Shown here: positions 22,330 through 30,650 of the stretch, piece after piece
Layout: the number at the start of each line of letters is the position of its first letter
Numbering within the stretch: position 1 is the stretch's first letter
Origin: Dyella_B sp035503745
Lineage (GTDB): Bacteria; Pseudomonadota; Gammaproteobacteria; Xanthomonadales; Rhodanobacteraceae
Assembly (NCBI RefSeq): GCF_035503745.1
Contig: NZ_DATJTC010000002.1
Coordinates: forward strand, 1 to 64,000
Length of the DNA: 64,000 nt
Direction of reading: 5' to 3'
Made by a program: the position numbers and the translations under genes
The notes under the pieces: generated by a model
Database searches by the model: none
What the model saw: the letters and a program-made list of their open reading frames with translations, nothing else
What the model was told of the DNA's origin: nothing

Positions 22330-22653
22330 ATGGATTTGGTTCGGTGCATCCTGCGGATGTGTCTGGGTTGGGCATGGAATGTTCGGGGCAACGCTGCCAC
22401 CCGTCAGCGATCAAGAATCCCCGGCCCAGGTTTCCAGCGCTTAGGCGCATTGCTCGCGCTTGCGTTAGTAGCCATCAGCCACCCGGCATCCGTCATGGCG
22501 GACAGTGCTTCCTGCATTTCACCCTACGGATGCTTCTACAGCTTCGAAGGTCAATATGAAAACTGCGTGCAAGACATGCAGGCCGTGACGCATTGGACGC
22601 TCATCAAACCTTGCTATCTGCGCGGTTCGCGCGCTGACTCCGTTAAAGTATGA
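22330..22653 (+). CDS. Small secreted protein, probable N-terminal relic of an Rhs gene
   Basis: A 107-aa open frame with GGAAGG 8 bases before the ATG. Residues about 37-57 (LGALLALALVAISHPASVMA) look like a Sec signal peptide core with an AXA-type cleavage site, but they follow an unusually long, basic N-terminal stretch. The mature part is short and has five Cys (SCISPYGCFYSFEGQYENC). A degenerate YD-repeat fragment starts at once after the stop. I infer that this is the 5' end of an older Rhs gene whose middle was lost, but it could also be a small independent secreted protein. Confidence 0.45.
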   Translation: MDLVRCILRMCLGWAWNVRGNAATRQRSRIPGPGFQRLGALLALALVAISHPASVMADSASCISPYGCFYSFEGQYENCVQDMQAVTHWTLIKPCYLRGSRADSVKV

Positions 22654-22665
22654 AGGCAGGTTTGG

Positions 22666-22872
22666 ACTTTGAGGGGTTCCGAGTACCTAGGGCAGCCTGG
22701 TCGTTCAATGGCTCGATCCACGCTTTATTCAACGCCAGTGCGAGCGGCAGTTGCGACGCGGACGGCAACCAGGTGCAGGGCATGGGCGGATTAGGTATCC
22801 AACGGCAGTTAGGTTGCGACGTGATCAATCGCTTGTGCAAACCATCGACAACTCCAATGACACGAACTGACA
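22666..22872 (+). pseudogene. Degenerate Rhs/YD-repeat fragment
   Basis: The translation LFNASASGSCDADGNQ then GLGIQRQLGCDVINRL aligns with the intact Rhs protein around VFNASATGSYDANGNL and GLGIARQLGYDALNRL (nucleotides about 25137-25250). After that a single-base deletion shifts the frame: GTGCAAACCATCGACAAC still matches GTGCAGACCCTGGACAAC of the intact gene in another frame. The YD tyrosines are replaced by Cys. This is a decayed copy of part of an Rhs core just upstream of the intact gene. Confidence 0.8.
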
Positions 22873-22882
22873 GGGATATCAA

Positions 22883-25800
22883 ATGACTCGTATTTTTGGA
22901 CTGATTCTCGGTGCGCTGTTGGCTGTTTCTTGCAGCGCCATTTCGATAAACGCGCATGCCGCCGATCAATCTGGTACGTATGAGACTCAAGGTGAGGCAT
23001 ATGCAGCGTGTAATGGGTTTGTTGCGTGGTTGAATTCGCACGGACCTCTGAGTCCACCTTACTACTACACGTGCGAGGATGTGGTTCGCGGATCTTCTCC
23101 GCCTAGTCCACCTTGTCTAGGCAAGCCATTTGAAGGCGTAAATTACAGCTATGCCTATACGGTTTATTCCGAGCCAAATCATGACGATGGTGGTTGGGCG
23201 GGTTGGTACTTCTGGTGCGCTCCTACGTTTAGCCCAAGCAAGAACAATGGCTGCTCCTGTAGCGTAGCGGGTGACCCCATCAATCTGGGTACCGGTAACG
23301 AATACGAGGATCAAAAGGATTACTCATCCAGTGACTCTCTACGGTTCGAACGCTACTACAACAGCAGCAATTCGATTACCCCGACCAACATCGGCGCGCA
23401 GTGGCTGGATAATTACGACCGCAGCATTCAATATCAGACCAGCACCACCCCTGTCGCGACTGTTTTTCGACCCGATGGGAAAGAGTTTGCCTTCCAGAAG
23501 GTCAATGGGGTGTGGGCCGCTGATCCAGATGTCAGCGATACGCTCACTGAGAGCGACAATGCCCTAGGCCAGGTTCAAAGCTGGACATATTTCGATGCCC
23601 AGACGCAGCAATACGAAAATTACAACGCAGGCGGCGCGCTAACCTCGATCGTTGATCTGAGCGGTCAAGTTACAACACTGACGTATAGCGATGGGACGAC
23701 ACCCACGACCATCGCACCGATGGCCGGGTTATTGATTACCGTCACGGCACCCAGCGGGCGACAGCTCCAGTTCGTTTACAACGCCAGTAGCCAGATCACG
23801 CAGATCACCCTGCCTGACGGCGGCACGCTTGCGTATGCATACGACACGTCTGGAAACTTGACTCAAGTGACCTATCCGGATGGCCGTACGCGCGTCTACA
23901 AGTACGACGAAAGTGGCAATGCCCCATCGGGGTCACCGAATCTTTTGACGGGCATTATTGATGAGGCGGGGCAACGCTATGTGGACATCCACTACGACAG
24001 CCAGGGTCGTGCCATGTCGTCGCAGATAGGAGGCATAGCCAATCTCACTCAGGTGGCTTACAACTCGGATGGAACGTCTGCCGTTACCTATCCGAGCGGA
24101 GTCCAAACCACGATTGGATTTGCAACCCCCTATGGCCGAGCGCAGATCGCGTCAGTGAGCCAGCCTTGCGGACCGGGTTGTGATCAGACGGCGGCGGCGC
24201 GTACGTATGACGCCAATGGCAATCCAGCGAGTGCCACGGACTTCAACGGCAACGTCACTACCACCACCTACGACGTCAACGGCCTGCTCGATCAACAGAT
24301 CGACGCGTCCGGATCTCCGGCCCAGCGCACCACCAACTTCACCTGGAACACCACACTGCGCGTACCGCTGACGCGCACCGTGCTCGATGCCAACGGCAAC
24401 ACAGTGAGCAACACGCAATGGGTCTACAACGCCACCGGCCAGACCCTGGCCCGCTGCGACATCGACCCGGCCAACAGCGCCGATAGCGGCTACAGCTGCT
24501 CGAACACCGGCGCGGTGCCGGCCGGCGTGCGCCGCCGCACCTACACCTACTGCACCGCCGTCGGAAGTAACTGCCCGCTGGTGGGCCTGATGCTCACCGC
24601 CACCGGCCCCCGTACCGATCTCACCCAGACGACGAGCTACAGCTACTACACCAGCAGCAGCACGACGGGTTGCGGCACGCCCGGCGCCGCCTGCTACCAG
24701 CCCGGCGATCTCTACCAGGTCACCGACGCCCTGGGCCACGTCACCACCATCGCCTCCTACGACGCCGACGGCCGCATCACCCGCCTCACCGACGCCAACG
24801 GCGTCAACACCGATCTCACCTACACCCCGCGCGGCTGGCTCGCCTCGCGCACGGTGGGCGGGGCCACCACTCGCTTCACCTATACCGCCTACGGGGCCGT
24901 GCAAACCGTCACCGATCCCGATGGCGTCACCACCACCTACGGCTACGATGCCGCCCATCGCCTGACCACCATCACCGATGCCCTGGGCAACACCATCCAG
25001 TACACCCTGGATGCCGCCGGCGACAAAACCGCCGAACAGGTCTATGACTCGTCGGGCACCTTGCACCAAAGCCTCACCCGCACCTTCAACACCCTGGGCC
25101 AGCTCACCAGCGTGGTCGATGGGCTTAGCCACACCGTGTTCAACGCCAGCGCCACGGGCAGCTACGACGCCAACGGCAACCTGATCCAGAGCAGCGACGG
25201 CCTGGGCATCGCGCGCCAATTGGGCTACGACGCCCTGAACCGCCTGGTGCAGACCCTGGACAACTACAACGGCAGCGACCCTGCAACGAAGAACACCACC
25301 ACCCAGTACAGCTACGACAGCCTGGACCGCCTCACCCAGGTCACCGACCCCAGCAACCTCGCCACCACCTACAGCTACGACGGCCTCAGCGACGCCACCG
25401 GCCAGGTGAGCCCCGATACGGGCACGACCAGTCGCACCTTCGATGCCGCCGGGAATGTGCTGACACGGACCGACGCCAAGGGCATCACCGCCAGCAACAC
25501 CTACGACGCACTGGATCGGCTTGTCAGCACCCGCTACCCCGACAGCACGCAGAACGTTACCTACAGCTACGACGATCCCAACGGCACCACCGGCTGCAGC
25601 ACCAGCGATCCGGTCGGCCGGTTGACGCGGATCATCGAAAGCGCCGTCACCACCGTCTACTGCTACGACGCCCGCGGCAACGTGATCCAGAAACAACAGA
25701 TCACCAGCGCCGGCACCGACACCACCGGCTACGCCCTCACCAACGCCGGCCGCCTCAGCGGCATCGTCTACCCCGACAGCACCCTGGTCAGCTACAGCCG

Positions 25801-27349
25801 GGATGGCGATGGGCGCATCACCGGCATCAGCGTGACGCCGCCCAGCGGCAGCGCCGGCACGGCGGTGAGCGCGGTCACCTACCAGCCCTTTGGCCCGGTC
25901 AGCGGCTACACCCTGGGCAACGGCCAGCAGATCGCCCGCACCTACGACGCCAACTACCGGCTGACGGACCTCACCAGCCCCGCGTTCACCCTGCACGTGG
26001 CACGCGATGCGATGGGCGACATCACGGCCATCGGCAACAGCCCCGGCGCCAGCCCGGCGACGGAGACCTATAGCTACGACCCGCTATACCGCCTCACGGC
26101 GGTGACGGAGGCCAACGGCACGACGCTGGAAAGCGTCACCTACAACCAAACGGGTGATCGCCTGACCAAGACCGGCAGCGGCCTCGCTACCGGCACCTAC
26201 AGCTACACCCCGAACACGCATCAACTCATTGCCACGGGCAACGCCACACGAACGGTCGATGCGGACGGCAACACCACGGCGATCAGCGAAGCCGGCAGCA
26301 CGTATGGCTTTGGGTACAACGACCGCAACCGCATGAGCACCGCGCAACTGGGTGGGAGCACGGTTGCCAACTACACCTACAACGCGCTGAACCAGCGCAT
26401 CCAGAAGGTTGCCGGCAGCAACGCCGAGCGTTACGACTACAACGAAGGCAGTGGGATACTTGCCGAATACGGTGCTACCAACCGGGACTATATCTGGATG
26501 GATGGCATTCCGGTGGCCAACGTGGACACGGCCAATGGCACAAGCACGATCGCTTACGTCACCGCCGACCAGTTAGGCACGCCACGCGCCATTGCAGACA
26601 GTTCCGGAAACACCGAGTGGCAGAATGCCTACCAGGGTAATCCGTGGAACGAAGTAGCGCCGACGAGTAGCGGTTATGTCTATAACCTTGGGTTCCCAGG
26701 GCAGTATTTCGACGCCGAAACGGGGCTCAGTTACAACGTCAATCGTGATTACGACTCAAGCACTGGGCGGTACGTGCAAAGTGATCCGTTTGGTCTGAAT
26801 GGTGGTCTAAGTACGTACGCATATGCCATCAGTGACCCACTGAGTACATTTGACTCTCTCGGTCTCCGCCCATTGACCGCCGGTGAAGTTGCGATGCTTA
26901 CTCCGATTTTCAACAATACAGTAAATTTTTCGCAGGTCGATATCGAATCGGGCACAGATGGTGATTTTCGCGCAGCCATACCACTGGCTAACGGTGATGC
27001 CGTAACGATAAACAACACGATTCACTTTCCATCATCGCAGTACCTGCCGGACTTCTCACAGGGTGACTTGAGTGATCAGGCGTGGCTTGCACACGAAGTG
27101 ACACACATTTTTCAGCACCAAAATGAACCGGGCTACACATACGGAAAAGCCATGAGAGAAACGTGGAAGTATGGCAAGCATGTCTACGACTACTCGCTGA
27201 CAGAACACAAATGCTTCACTGATTACCGATACGAGCAGCAAGCTGCGATAGTCCATGACTACTTCGTTGCCTTGCATCAAGGAACTCCTGATCTGAGCGG
27301 ATTTGAAAATTTGCTTGGTCCTATGGGCCTTGGCATGAACCACAATTAA
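22883..27349 (+). CDS. Secreted-type Rhs/YD-repeat protein with zincin-like C-terminal tip
   Basis: A polymorphic toxin-like Rhs protein of 1488 aa. A signal peptide (FGLILGALLAVSCSAISINAHA) is followed by a Cys-rich segment and a DUF6531-type entry motif (CSVAGDPINLGTGN, residues about 124-137). About 1000 residues of YD repeats form the expected shell. The conserved core end FPGQYFDAETGLSYNVN and DSSTGRYVQSDPFGL spans about 1270-1300. The tip (about 1329-1488) is variable and lower in GC, with LTAGEVAML, HEVTH at 1404-1408 and YEQQAAIVHDYF, as in DUF4157-like zincins. No PAAR domain is present, so Sec export is more likely than type VI. A candidate immunity gene follows by 14 bases. Confidence 0.9.
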   Translation: MTRIFGLILGALLAVSCSAISINAHAADQSGTYETQGEAYAACNGFVAWLNSHGPLSPPYYYTCEDVVRGSSPPSPPCLGKPFEGVNYSYAYTVYSEPNHDDGGWAGWYFWCAPTFSPSKNNGCSCSVAGDPINLGTGNEYEDQKDYSSSDSLRFERYYNSSNSITPTNIGAQWLDNYDRSIQYQTSTTPVATVFRPDGKEFAFQKVNGVWAADPDVSDTLTESDNALGQVQSWTYFDAQTQQYENYNAGGALTSIVDLSGQVTTLTYSDGTTPTTIAPMAGLLITVTAPSGRQLQFVYNASSQITQITLPDGGTLAYAYDTSGNLTQVTYPDGRTRVYKYDESGNAPSGSPNLLTGIIDEAGQRYVDIHYDSQGRAMSSQIGGIANLTQVAYNSDGTSAVTYPSGVQTTIGFATPYGRAQIASVSQPCGPGCDQTAAARTYDANGNPASATDFNGNVTTTTYDVNGLLDQQIDASGSPAQRTTNFTWNTTLRVPLTRTVLDANGNTVSNTQWVYNATGQTLARCDIDPANSADSGYSCSNTGAVPAGVRRRTYTYCTAVGSNCPLVGLMLTATGPRTDLTQTTSYSYYTSSSTTGCGTPGAACYQPGDLYQVTDALGHVTTIASYDADGRITRLTDANGVNTDLTYTPRGWLASRTVGGATTRFTYTAYGAVQTVTDPDGVTTTYGYDAAHRLTTITDALGNTIQYTLDAAGDKTAEQVYDSSGTLHQSLTRTFNTLGQLTSVVDGLSHTVFNASATGSYDANGNLIQSSDGLGIARQLGYDALNRLVQTLDNYNGSDPATKNTTTQYSYDSLDRLTQVTDPSNLATTYSYDGLSDATGQVSPDTGTTSRTFDAAGNVLTRTDAKGITASNTYDALDRLVSTRYPDSTQNVTYSYDDPNGTTGCSTSDPVGRLTRIIESAVTTVYCYDARGNVIQKQQITSAGTDTTGYALTNAGRLSGIVYPDSTLVSYSRDGDGRITGISVTPPSGSAGTAVSAVTYQPFGPVSGYTLGNGQQIARTYDANYRLTDLTSPAFTLHVARDAMGDITAIGNSPGASPATETYSYDPLYRLTAVTEANGTTLESVTYNQTGDRLTKTGSGLATGTYSYTPNTHQLIATGNATRTVDADGNTTAISEAGSTYGFGYNDRNRMSTAQLGGSTVANYTYNALNQRIQKVAGSNAERYDYNEGSGILAEYGATNRDYIWMDGIPVANVDTANGTSTIAYVTADQLGTPRAIADSSGNTEWQNAYQGNPWNEVAPTSSGYVYNLGFPGQYFDAETGLSYNVNRDYDSSTGRYVQSDPFGLNGGLSTYAYAISDPLSTFDSLGLRPLTAGEVAMLTPIFNNTVNFSQVDIESGTDGDFRAAIPLANGDAVTINNTIHFPSSQYLPDFSQGDLSDQAWLAHEVTHIFQHQNEPGYTYGKAMRETWKYGKHVYDYSLTEHKCFTDYRYEQQAAIVHDYFVALHQGTPDLSGFENLLGPMGLGMNHN

Positions 27350-27363
27350 GAGAGGGACGATTG

Positions 27364-27762
27364 ATGAAGTTCATTTCAAAGGTCTGCGTTGCCCTGTTAT
27401 TTGTCGTCTTACTTTGCGGGCTCTCATCTCGATTCGCTATCGTGGTATCTCAGTCACAAGGTCAAGCACCCTCTTTTGTAATCAAAAGGACAAGCCATGG
27501 CCTACTTGGTGAAAGCGTTGAAATCAACTCGTTCTCCGTAGTCAAGAAGAATGACGCCGGGCAGTGGGACTATAAGCATCCCGTCTGGGCATTCGATCTT
27601 CCTCCTGGCACGGGAAAAGAGTTGTCAAAAGTCAATTATGGCCAAGTCCCTGCGGGTTTCATTGAAAGAACAAAGGCATTAAAGCTAACTAGTGGTATTA
27701 CATATTTGGTGCTTGGTTTTGGTCTTGGATCTGATGGTTCTGTCCAATTCGTTGCCAAATGA
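27364..27762 (+). CDS. Candidate immunity protein for the Rhs tip (membrane-anchored or secreted)
   Basis: A 132-aa protein with an N-terminal hydrophobic segment (VCVALLFVVLLCGLSS), either an uncleaved anchor or a signal peptide, and a soluble remainder of about 105 aa. I recognise no family. It starts 14 bases after the Rhs stop with GAGAGGGA as ribosome binding site. It is lower in GC than the chromosome, like the Rhs tip, and is followed by a terminator. This is the usual place for the immunity gene of an Rhs toxin. The role is inferred from position only. Confidence 0.6.
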   Translation: MKFISKVCVALLFVVLLCGLSSRFAIVVSQSQGQAPSFVIKRTSHGLLGESVEINSFSVVKKNDAGQWDYKHPVWAFDLPPGTGKELSKVNYGQVPAGFIERTKALKLTSGITYLVLGFGLGSDGSVQFVAK

Positions 27763-27780
27763 TCGCGCCACAGGGTGCTG

Positions 27781-27810
27781 AAAAAAAAGCGCCATACGGG
27801 CGCTTTTTTG
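27781..27810 (+). terminator. Rho-independent terminator after Rhs and its neighbour
   Basis: AAAAAAAAGCGCC, loop ATAC, GGGCGCTTTTTTG: a stem with flanking A- and T-tracts that ends the Rhs/immunity transcript. The displaced Rhs core fragment begins 7 bases later. Confidence 0.88.
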
Positions 27811-27848
27811 TTTTGGAACATCCGATTCCCGGGGGCAATACTTCGATG

Positions 27849-27865
27849 CAGACGTAAGCTCCCCC
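27849..27865. repeat. IS3 element left end: target duplication and terminal inverted repeat
   Basis: CAGA at 27849-27852 is one copy of the target duplication. CGTAAGCTCCCCC at 27853-27865 is the left terminal repeat and is complementary, 13 of 13, to the right end. Weaker similarity continues inwards on both ends, including AGTAGAACTTT. Confidence 0.85.
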
Positions 27866-28258
27866 GTCAAGCGGACATTTCAGAAGTAGAACTTTTGGCG
27901 TAGTGATCGCGATATTCGGCCGGCGTCATAGCGCCGAGTGCATCATGGGGACGTTGCTCGTTGTAGTCGATGAGGAACTGCCACGTGGCCTCGCGCACGT
28001 CGTCGAGACGGGTGAAAAGGTATTGATCGAGCACCTCTTCACGATAGGTGCGGTTGAAGCGTTCGATGTAAGCGTTCTGGTTCGGCTTTCCCGGCTGGGT
28101 GTACCGGATGGCCATGCCATGCGCCTTGGCCCATTGCGTGAACACTTCGCCAAGGAACTCCGGCCCATAGTACATCTGGAAGTATGGTTAGCAGATGGGC
28201 AGTCACCGTCATTGAGATCATCCTGAGGGTTCTCACACGCCTTAGGAGTTCAACGACG

Positions 28259-29536
28259 ATGACTGCCCCTACTGATGCTACGCCCGTTGCCACCTGGGTG
28301 GCGATTGATATCGCCAAACGCCACCATGCGGTGTTGATCGAAGTGCCGGATGAGAAGCGCCGACGTTTTAGGATGGCTAGTTCATCTGAAGATCACCAAG
28401 CATTGGTCGCATTGCTCCACTCATTACCTCAGCCCATCCGGGTCGCCATGGAGCCGACTGGTGACTGTCACCGCACTTTGGCCTATCGGCTGGTTGATGA
28501 AGGTTTTGACGTTTTCCTCGTTTCATCGATTGCCGGGGCTCGCTATCGAGAGGCCATGTTCAACTCGTGGGACAAGAACGATCCCAAGGACGCAAGCGTG
28601 ATCATGGCCTTGCTCAAGCAGGGGATGACGATGCGTTATGTCGATCCACTCGTAGCGGGGCATCATGGCTTGCAGGAGCTGTCCAAAACGTATTACCAGA
28701 TTAGCCTTGCTCGCACACGGCTGCAGCACAGCCTTCTAACCCATTACCTTCCACTGTATTTTCCCGAGATGGAGCGCTACTTCAACACGTCTCATGCAGA
28801 TTGGTTTGTTCGCTTCCTGCTCCGGTTTCCCACTGCCGCTTCGGTTCATCGACTCGACCGCGAAACCTTCCGGCAACAAGCCTGGGAACTGGTGGGAAGA
28901 AAGGTGAATAAGACAACGTGGCTAAGCGAATTGTACGATTGTGCAGGCCACAGTATCGGTTTACCCGTTGCTGAGGACTCACTGGCGATCACGACCTTTC
29001 GCCTTCAACTTGAGCGATACCAAGTACTGATTGAGCAGCGCGACGCTTTGTCCGCACAAGCCCATCAACTTTTGAATGGCAACCCCGATTATGACGTCCT
29101 GTGTTCTCTCCCAGGCGTGGGACCAGTCATCGCGTTGACCATCTTGGCTGAGGCCGGCGACATGCGTCGCTTTGCTCATCATCGACAATTTCTCAAGTAC
29201 TGCGGACTGGACCTGGCCAAGTCTCAATCAGGCGAACGCCGCGGTCAGGAGCGCTTGTCCAAACGAGGCAATGCGAGACTCCGTTTTGCCTTTTGGTTTG
29301 CGGCCACTATCGCTGTGCGGATGCGTGAAAACAGCTTCCGAAACAAGTATGAGCGCTATATCCAAAATGACCCGAAAAATGCTGATCGAAAACGTAAGGC
29401 GCTCACCGCCGTCGCTGCCAAAATGGCGCGCGTCGCTTATGGATTAGTCAAGCATCAGACCCTTTACCGCTGTTACTTCGAGACCGCTTTACCCCGTGGA
29501 TCGATCCCGCTCAGTAGGGCCGTTGGGACCGCTTAG
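28259..29536 (+). CDS. IS110-family transposase (DEDD recombinase)
   Basis: A 425-aa intact transposase. The N-terminal RuvC-like DEDD domain shows AIDIAKRHHAV (first Asp), AMEPTGDCHRTLAY (Glu), and NDPKDASVIMALL (two Asp). The C-terminal Transposase_20 domain shows LPGVGPVIALTILAEAGDM, then FLKYCGLDLAKSQSGERRG with the Ser expected to be the nucleophile. I chose the ATG at 28259 behind TAGGAG. These enzymes use a bridge RNA to choose target and donor DNA. No frameshift or stop is seen, so the element may be active. Confidence 0.93.
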   Translation: MTAPTDATPVATWVAIDIAKRHHAVLIEVPDEKRRRFRMASSSEDHQALVALLHSLPQPIRVAMEPTGDCHRTLAYRLVDEGFDVFLVSSIAGARYREAMFNSWDKNDPKDASVIMALLKQGMTMRYVDPLVAGHHGLQELSKTYYQISLARTRLQHSLLTHYLPLYFPEMERYFNTSHADWFVRFLLRFPTAASVHRLDRETFRQQAWELVGRKVNKTTWLSELYDCAGHSIGLPVAEDSLAITTFRLQLERYQVLIEQRDALSAQAHQLLNGNPDYDVLCSLPGVGPVIALTILAEAGDMRRFAHHRQFLKYCGLDLAKSQSGERRGQERLSKRGNARLRFAFWFAATIAVRMRENSFRNKYERYIQNDPKNADRKRKALTAVAAKMARVAYGLVKHQTLYRCYFETALPRGSIPLSRAVGTA

Positions 29537-29761
29537 GATCCTGTAGATAATGCTCGGACCTTCCACGGGTTCTCCATGCTGTTTTAGGCACGTTCGAGGC
29601 CGCTTCGGACCTCGTGTTCACTATGGTTAGATTAGGAGACCTTGACGACGTGGAAGCCCATGGGACATCGCGGATGAAGGTTGCGGTAGTTGTCCAACAG
29701 ACGCTAAAAGCGGCTGCGCATTGCTGTAACCTGATTACGTACTTGACTCCAGAGTTAGCAC
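29537..29761 (+). ncRNA. Candidate bridge RNA region of the IS110 element
   Basis: The right non-coding end of the IS is 225 bp, much longer than the left. In the IS1111 group the bridge RNA lies at this end. GTTGTCC at 29689-29695 is identical to the right target flank at 29762-29768, as expected for a target guide. TATGGTTAG near 29624-29632 also occurs at the left end (28183-28191), as expected for a donor guide. Short stems are possible. The RNA limits and fold were not computed, so this is an inference from family knowledge and short matches. Confidence 0.4.
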
Positions 29762-30309
29762 GTTGTCCGTTCGTAGCACTTGAGGCAACGCACGCTCCTG
29801 GGCGATACGCTCGAAGATGCGCACCAAGCGTGCCGACGTGATCGAGGTATCGATCTCGATATGCACAGCCTCGCGATTAAAGTCATCGACGATGTTGAAG
29901 GTACGCAATGGGCGCCCGCAGATCAGGGCATCCAGCATAAAGTCGGCCGACCACACCATGTCCGGGCGCTCCGGCACGTACAAGGGCACACGTTCACGCT
30001 TGGGCAAGCGCCGCGTCGCGGCCCGGCGCAGGTTGAGTTTCATGTCACAGTACACCCGGTAAATACGCTTGTGGTTCCATTGCGGATGGGTTCTTTCAAG
30101 GATCTGGCAACACTTGTCGAAGCCGCGGCTAGGCTTGGCCTCGATCAACTTGGACAATGCCGCGATAACCTCAGCGTCCCGCACCGTCCAATCCAATGGC
30201 GGCGCGTACCACGCCGCGCGGGACAGGCCGACGCAGTCGCAGGACCGGCGCAAGGGGCGTGCATGCACCTCAACGAGAAAACGCACCGCCTCGCGCTTCT
30301 GCGCCGGCC

Positions 30310-30576
30310 CTACAATTTTTTTGCGATCAGGTCCTTCATCGCCGCATTGTCCAGCGCCAGCTCGGCATACATTCGCTTGAGCTTGGCGTTCTCCGCTTCC
30401 AGCTCCTTGACCCGTTTCAGGTCCGAAGCGTCCATGCCCCCGTACTTCGATTTCCACTGGTAGTACGTCGCCGAGCTGATCCCCGCCTGCCGGCACAAAT
30501 CCTTTACCGGTACACCGGCATCACCCTGCTTGAGAATCGAGACGATCTGCGCCTCGCTGAATTTGGATTTCTTCAT
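30310..30576 (-). CDS. IS3 OrfA (HTH transposase subunit)
   Basis: An 88-aa OrfA of an IS3-family element. It has an N-terminal helix-turn-helix (FSEAQIVSILKQGDAGVPVKD, then CRQAGISSATYYQWKSKYGG) and a C-terminal leucine-zipper-like coil (LKRVKELEAENAKLKRMYAEL). The ATG at 30576 follows AGGAGG. The end overlaps orfB at an A7 slippery run. The gene is intact, although orfB is broken. Confidence 0.92.
   Translation of the reverse strand: MKKSKFSEAQIVSILKQGDAGVPVKDLCRQAGISSATYYQWKSKYGGMDASDLKRVKELEAENAKLKRMYAELALDNAAMKDLIAKKL
30316..30322 (-). other. A7 slippery site for -1 frameshifting between IS3 orfA and orfB
   Basis: On the minus strand GCAAAAAAATTGTAG ends orfA. The A AAA AAA heptamer lies 3 bases before the orfA stop. 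Slipping back one base leads into the orfB frame (KKIVGPAQKREAV), as in IS3-family OrfAB fusion synthesis. Confidence 0.75.
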
Positions 30577-30633
30577 GGAACCTCCTAGCGGAAAAGATGC
30601 CAGAAAGTTCTACTTGCTGTGTGTCCAGGAACT

Positions 30634-30650
30634 GGGGGAGCTTACGCAGA
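30634..30650. repeat. IS3 element right end: terminal inverted repeat and target duplication
   Basis: GGGGGAGCTTACG at 30634-30646 mirrors the left end exactly. CAGA at 30647-30650 is the second copy of the target duplication and rejoins the interrupted Rhs core. Confidence 0.85.

Larger units (their letters stand above)
28167..29761 (+). mobile_element. IS110-family insertion sequence nested in the IS3 element
   Basis: The limits come from the restored orfB codon order of the host IS3: left flank ends CTCCGGCCC (28166), right flank resumes GTTGTCCG (29762). One C at 28166 or 29761 is ambiguous. The element has no clear terminal inverted repeats and no duplication beyond that base, as usual for IS110. 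It carries one DEDD transposase gene, 92 bp of non-coding DNA on the left and 225 bp on the right. A long right non-coding end is typical of the IS1111 group. Confidence 0.87.
27867..30322 (-). pseudogene. IS3 OrfB transposase (DDE), split by the IS110 element
   Basis: The 5' part (30322 down to 29762) carries the first catalytic Asp in VWSADFMLDAL and ends at RTDN, the second Asp. The 3' part (28166 down to 27867) continues with GPEFLGEVF and holds the catalytic Glu in NAYIERFNRTYREE. Removing 28167-29761 restores RTDNGPEFLGE in frame. The insertion separates the second Asp from the Glu, so no active DDE enzyme can be made. Expression would need a -1 frameshift from orfA. Confidence 0.9.
27853..30646 (-). 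mobile_element. IS3-family insertion sequence, interrupted
   Basis: The ends are 13-bp perfect inverted repeats (CGTAAGCTCCCCC / GGGGGAGCTTACG) inside 4-bp CAGA duplications. Without the nested 1595-bp element the IS measures 1199 bp, the normal IS3 size. It encodes orfA (30310-30576) and orfB (27867-30322, split) on the minus strand, with an A7 slippery site between them. It landed in the Rhs core fragment. The split in orfB should make it unable to move alone. Confidence 0.9.

Noticed and set aside
24152..25996. 614-codon minus-strand frame inside the Rhs gene, rich in Gly, Ala and Val
   Set aside because: It is antisense to the repetitive YD-repeat region, where a repeated codon pattern keeps the reverse frame open. 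There is no ribosome binding site or known domain.
22883..27349. Tandem repeats in the Rhs gene considered as a CRISPR array or satellite
   Set aside because: The repeats are coding YD repeats of varied length and sequence, not direct repeats with unique spacers.
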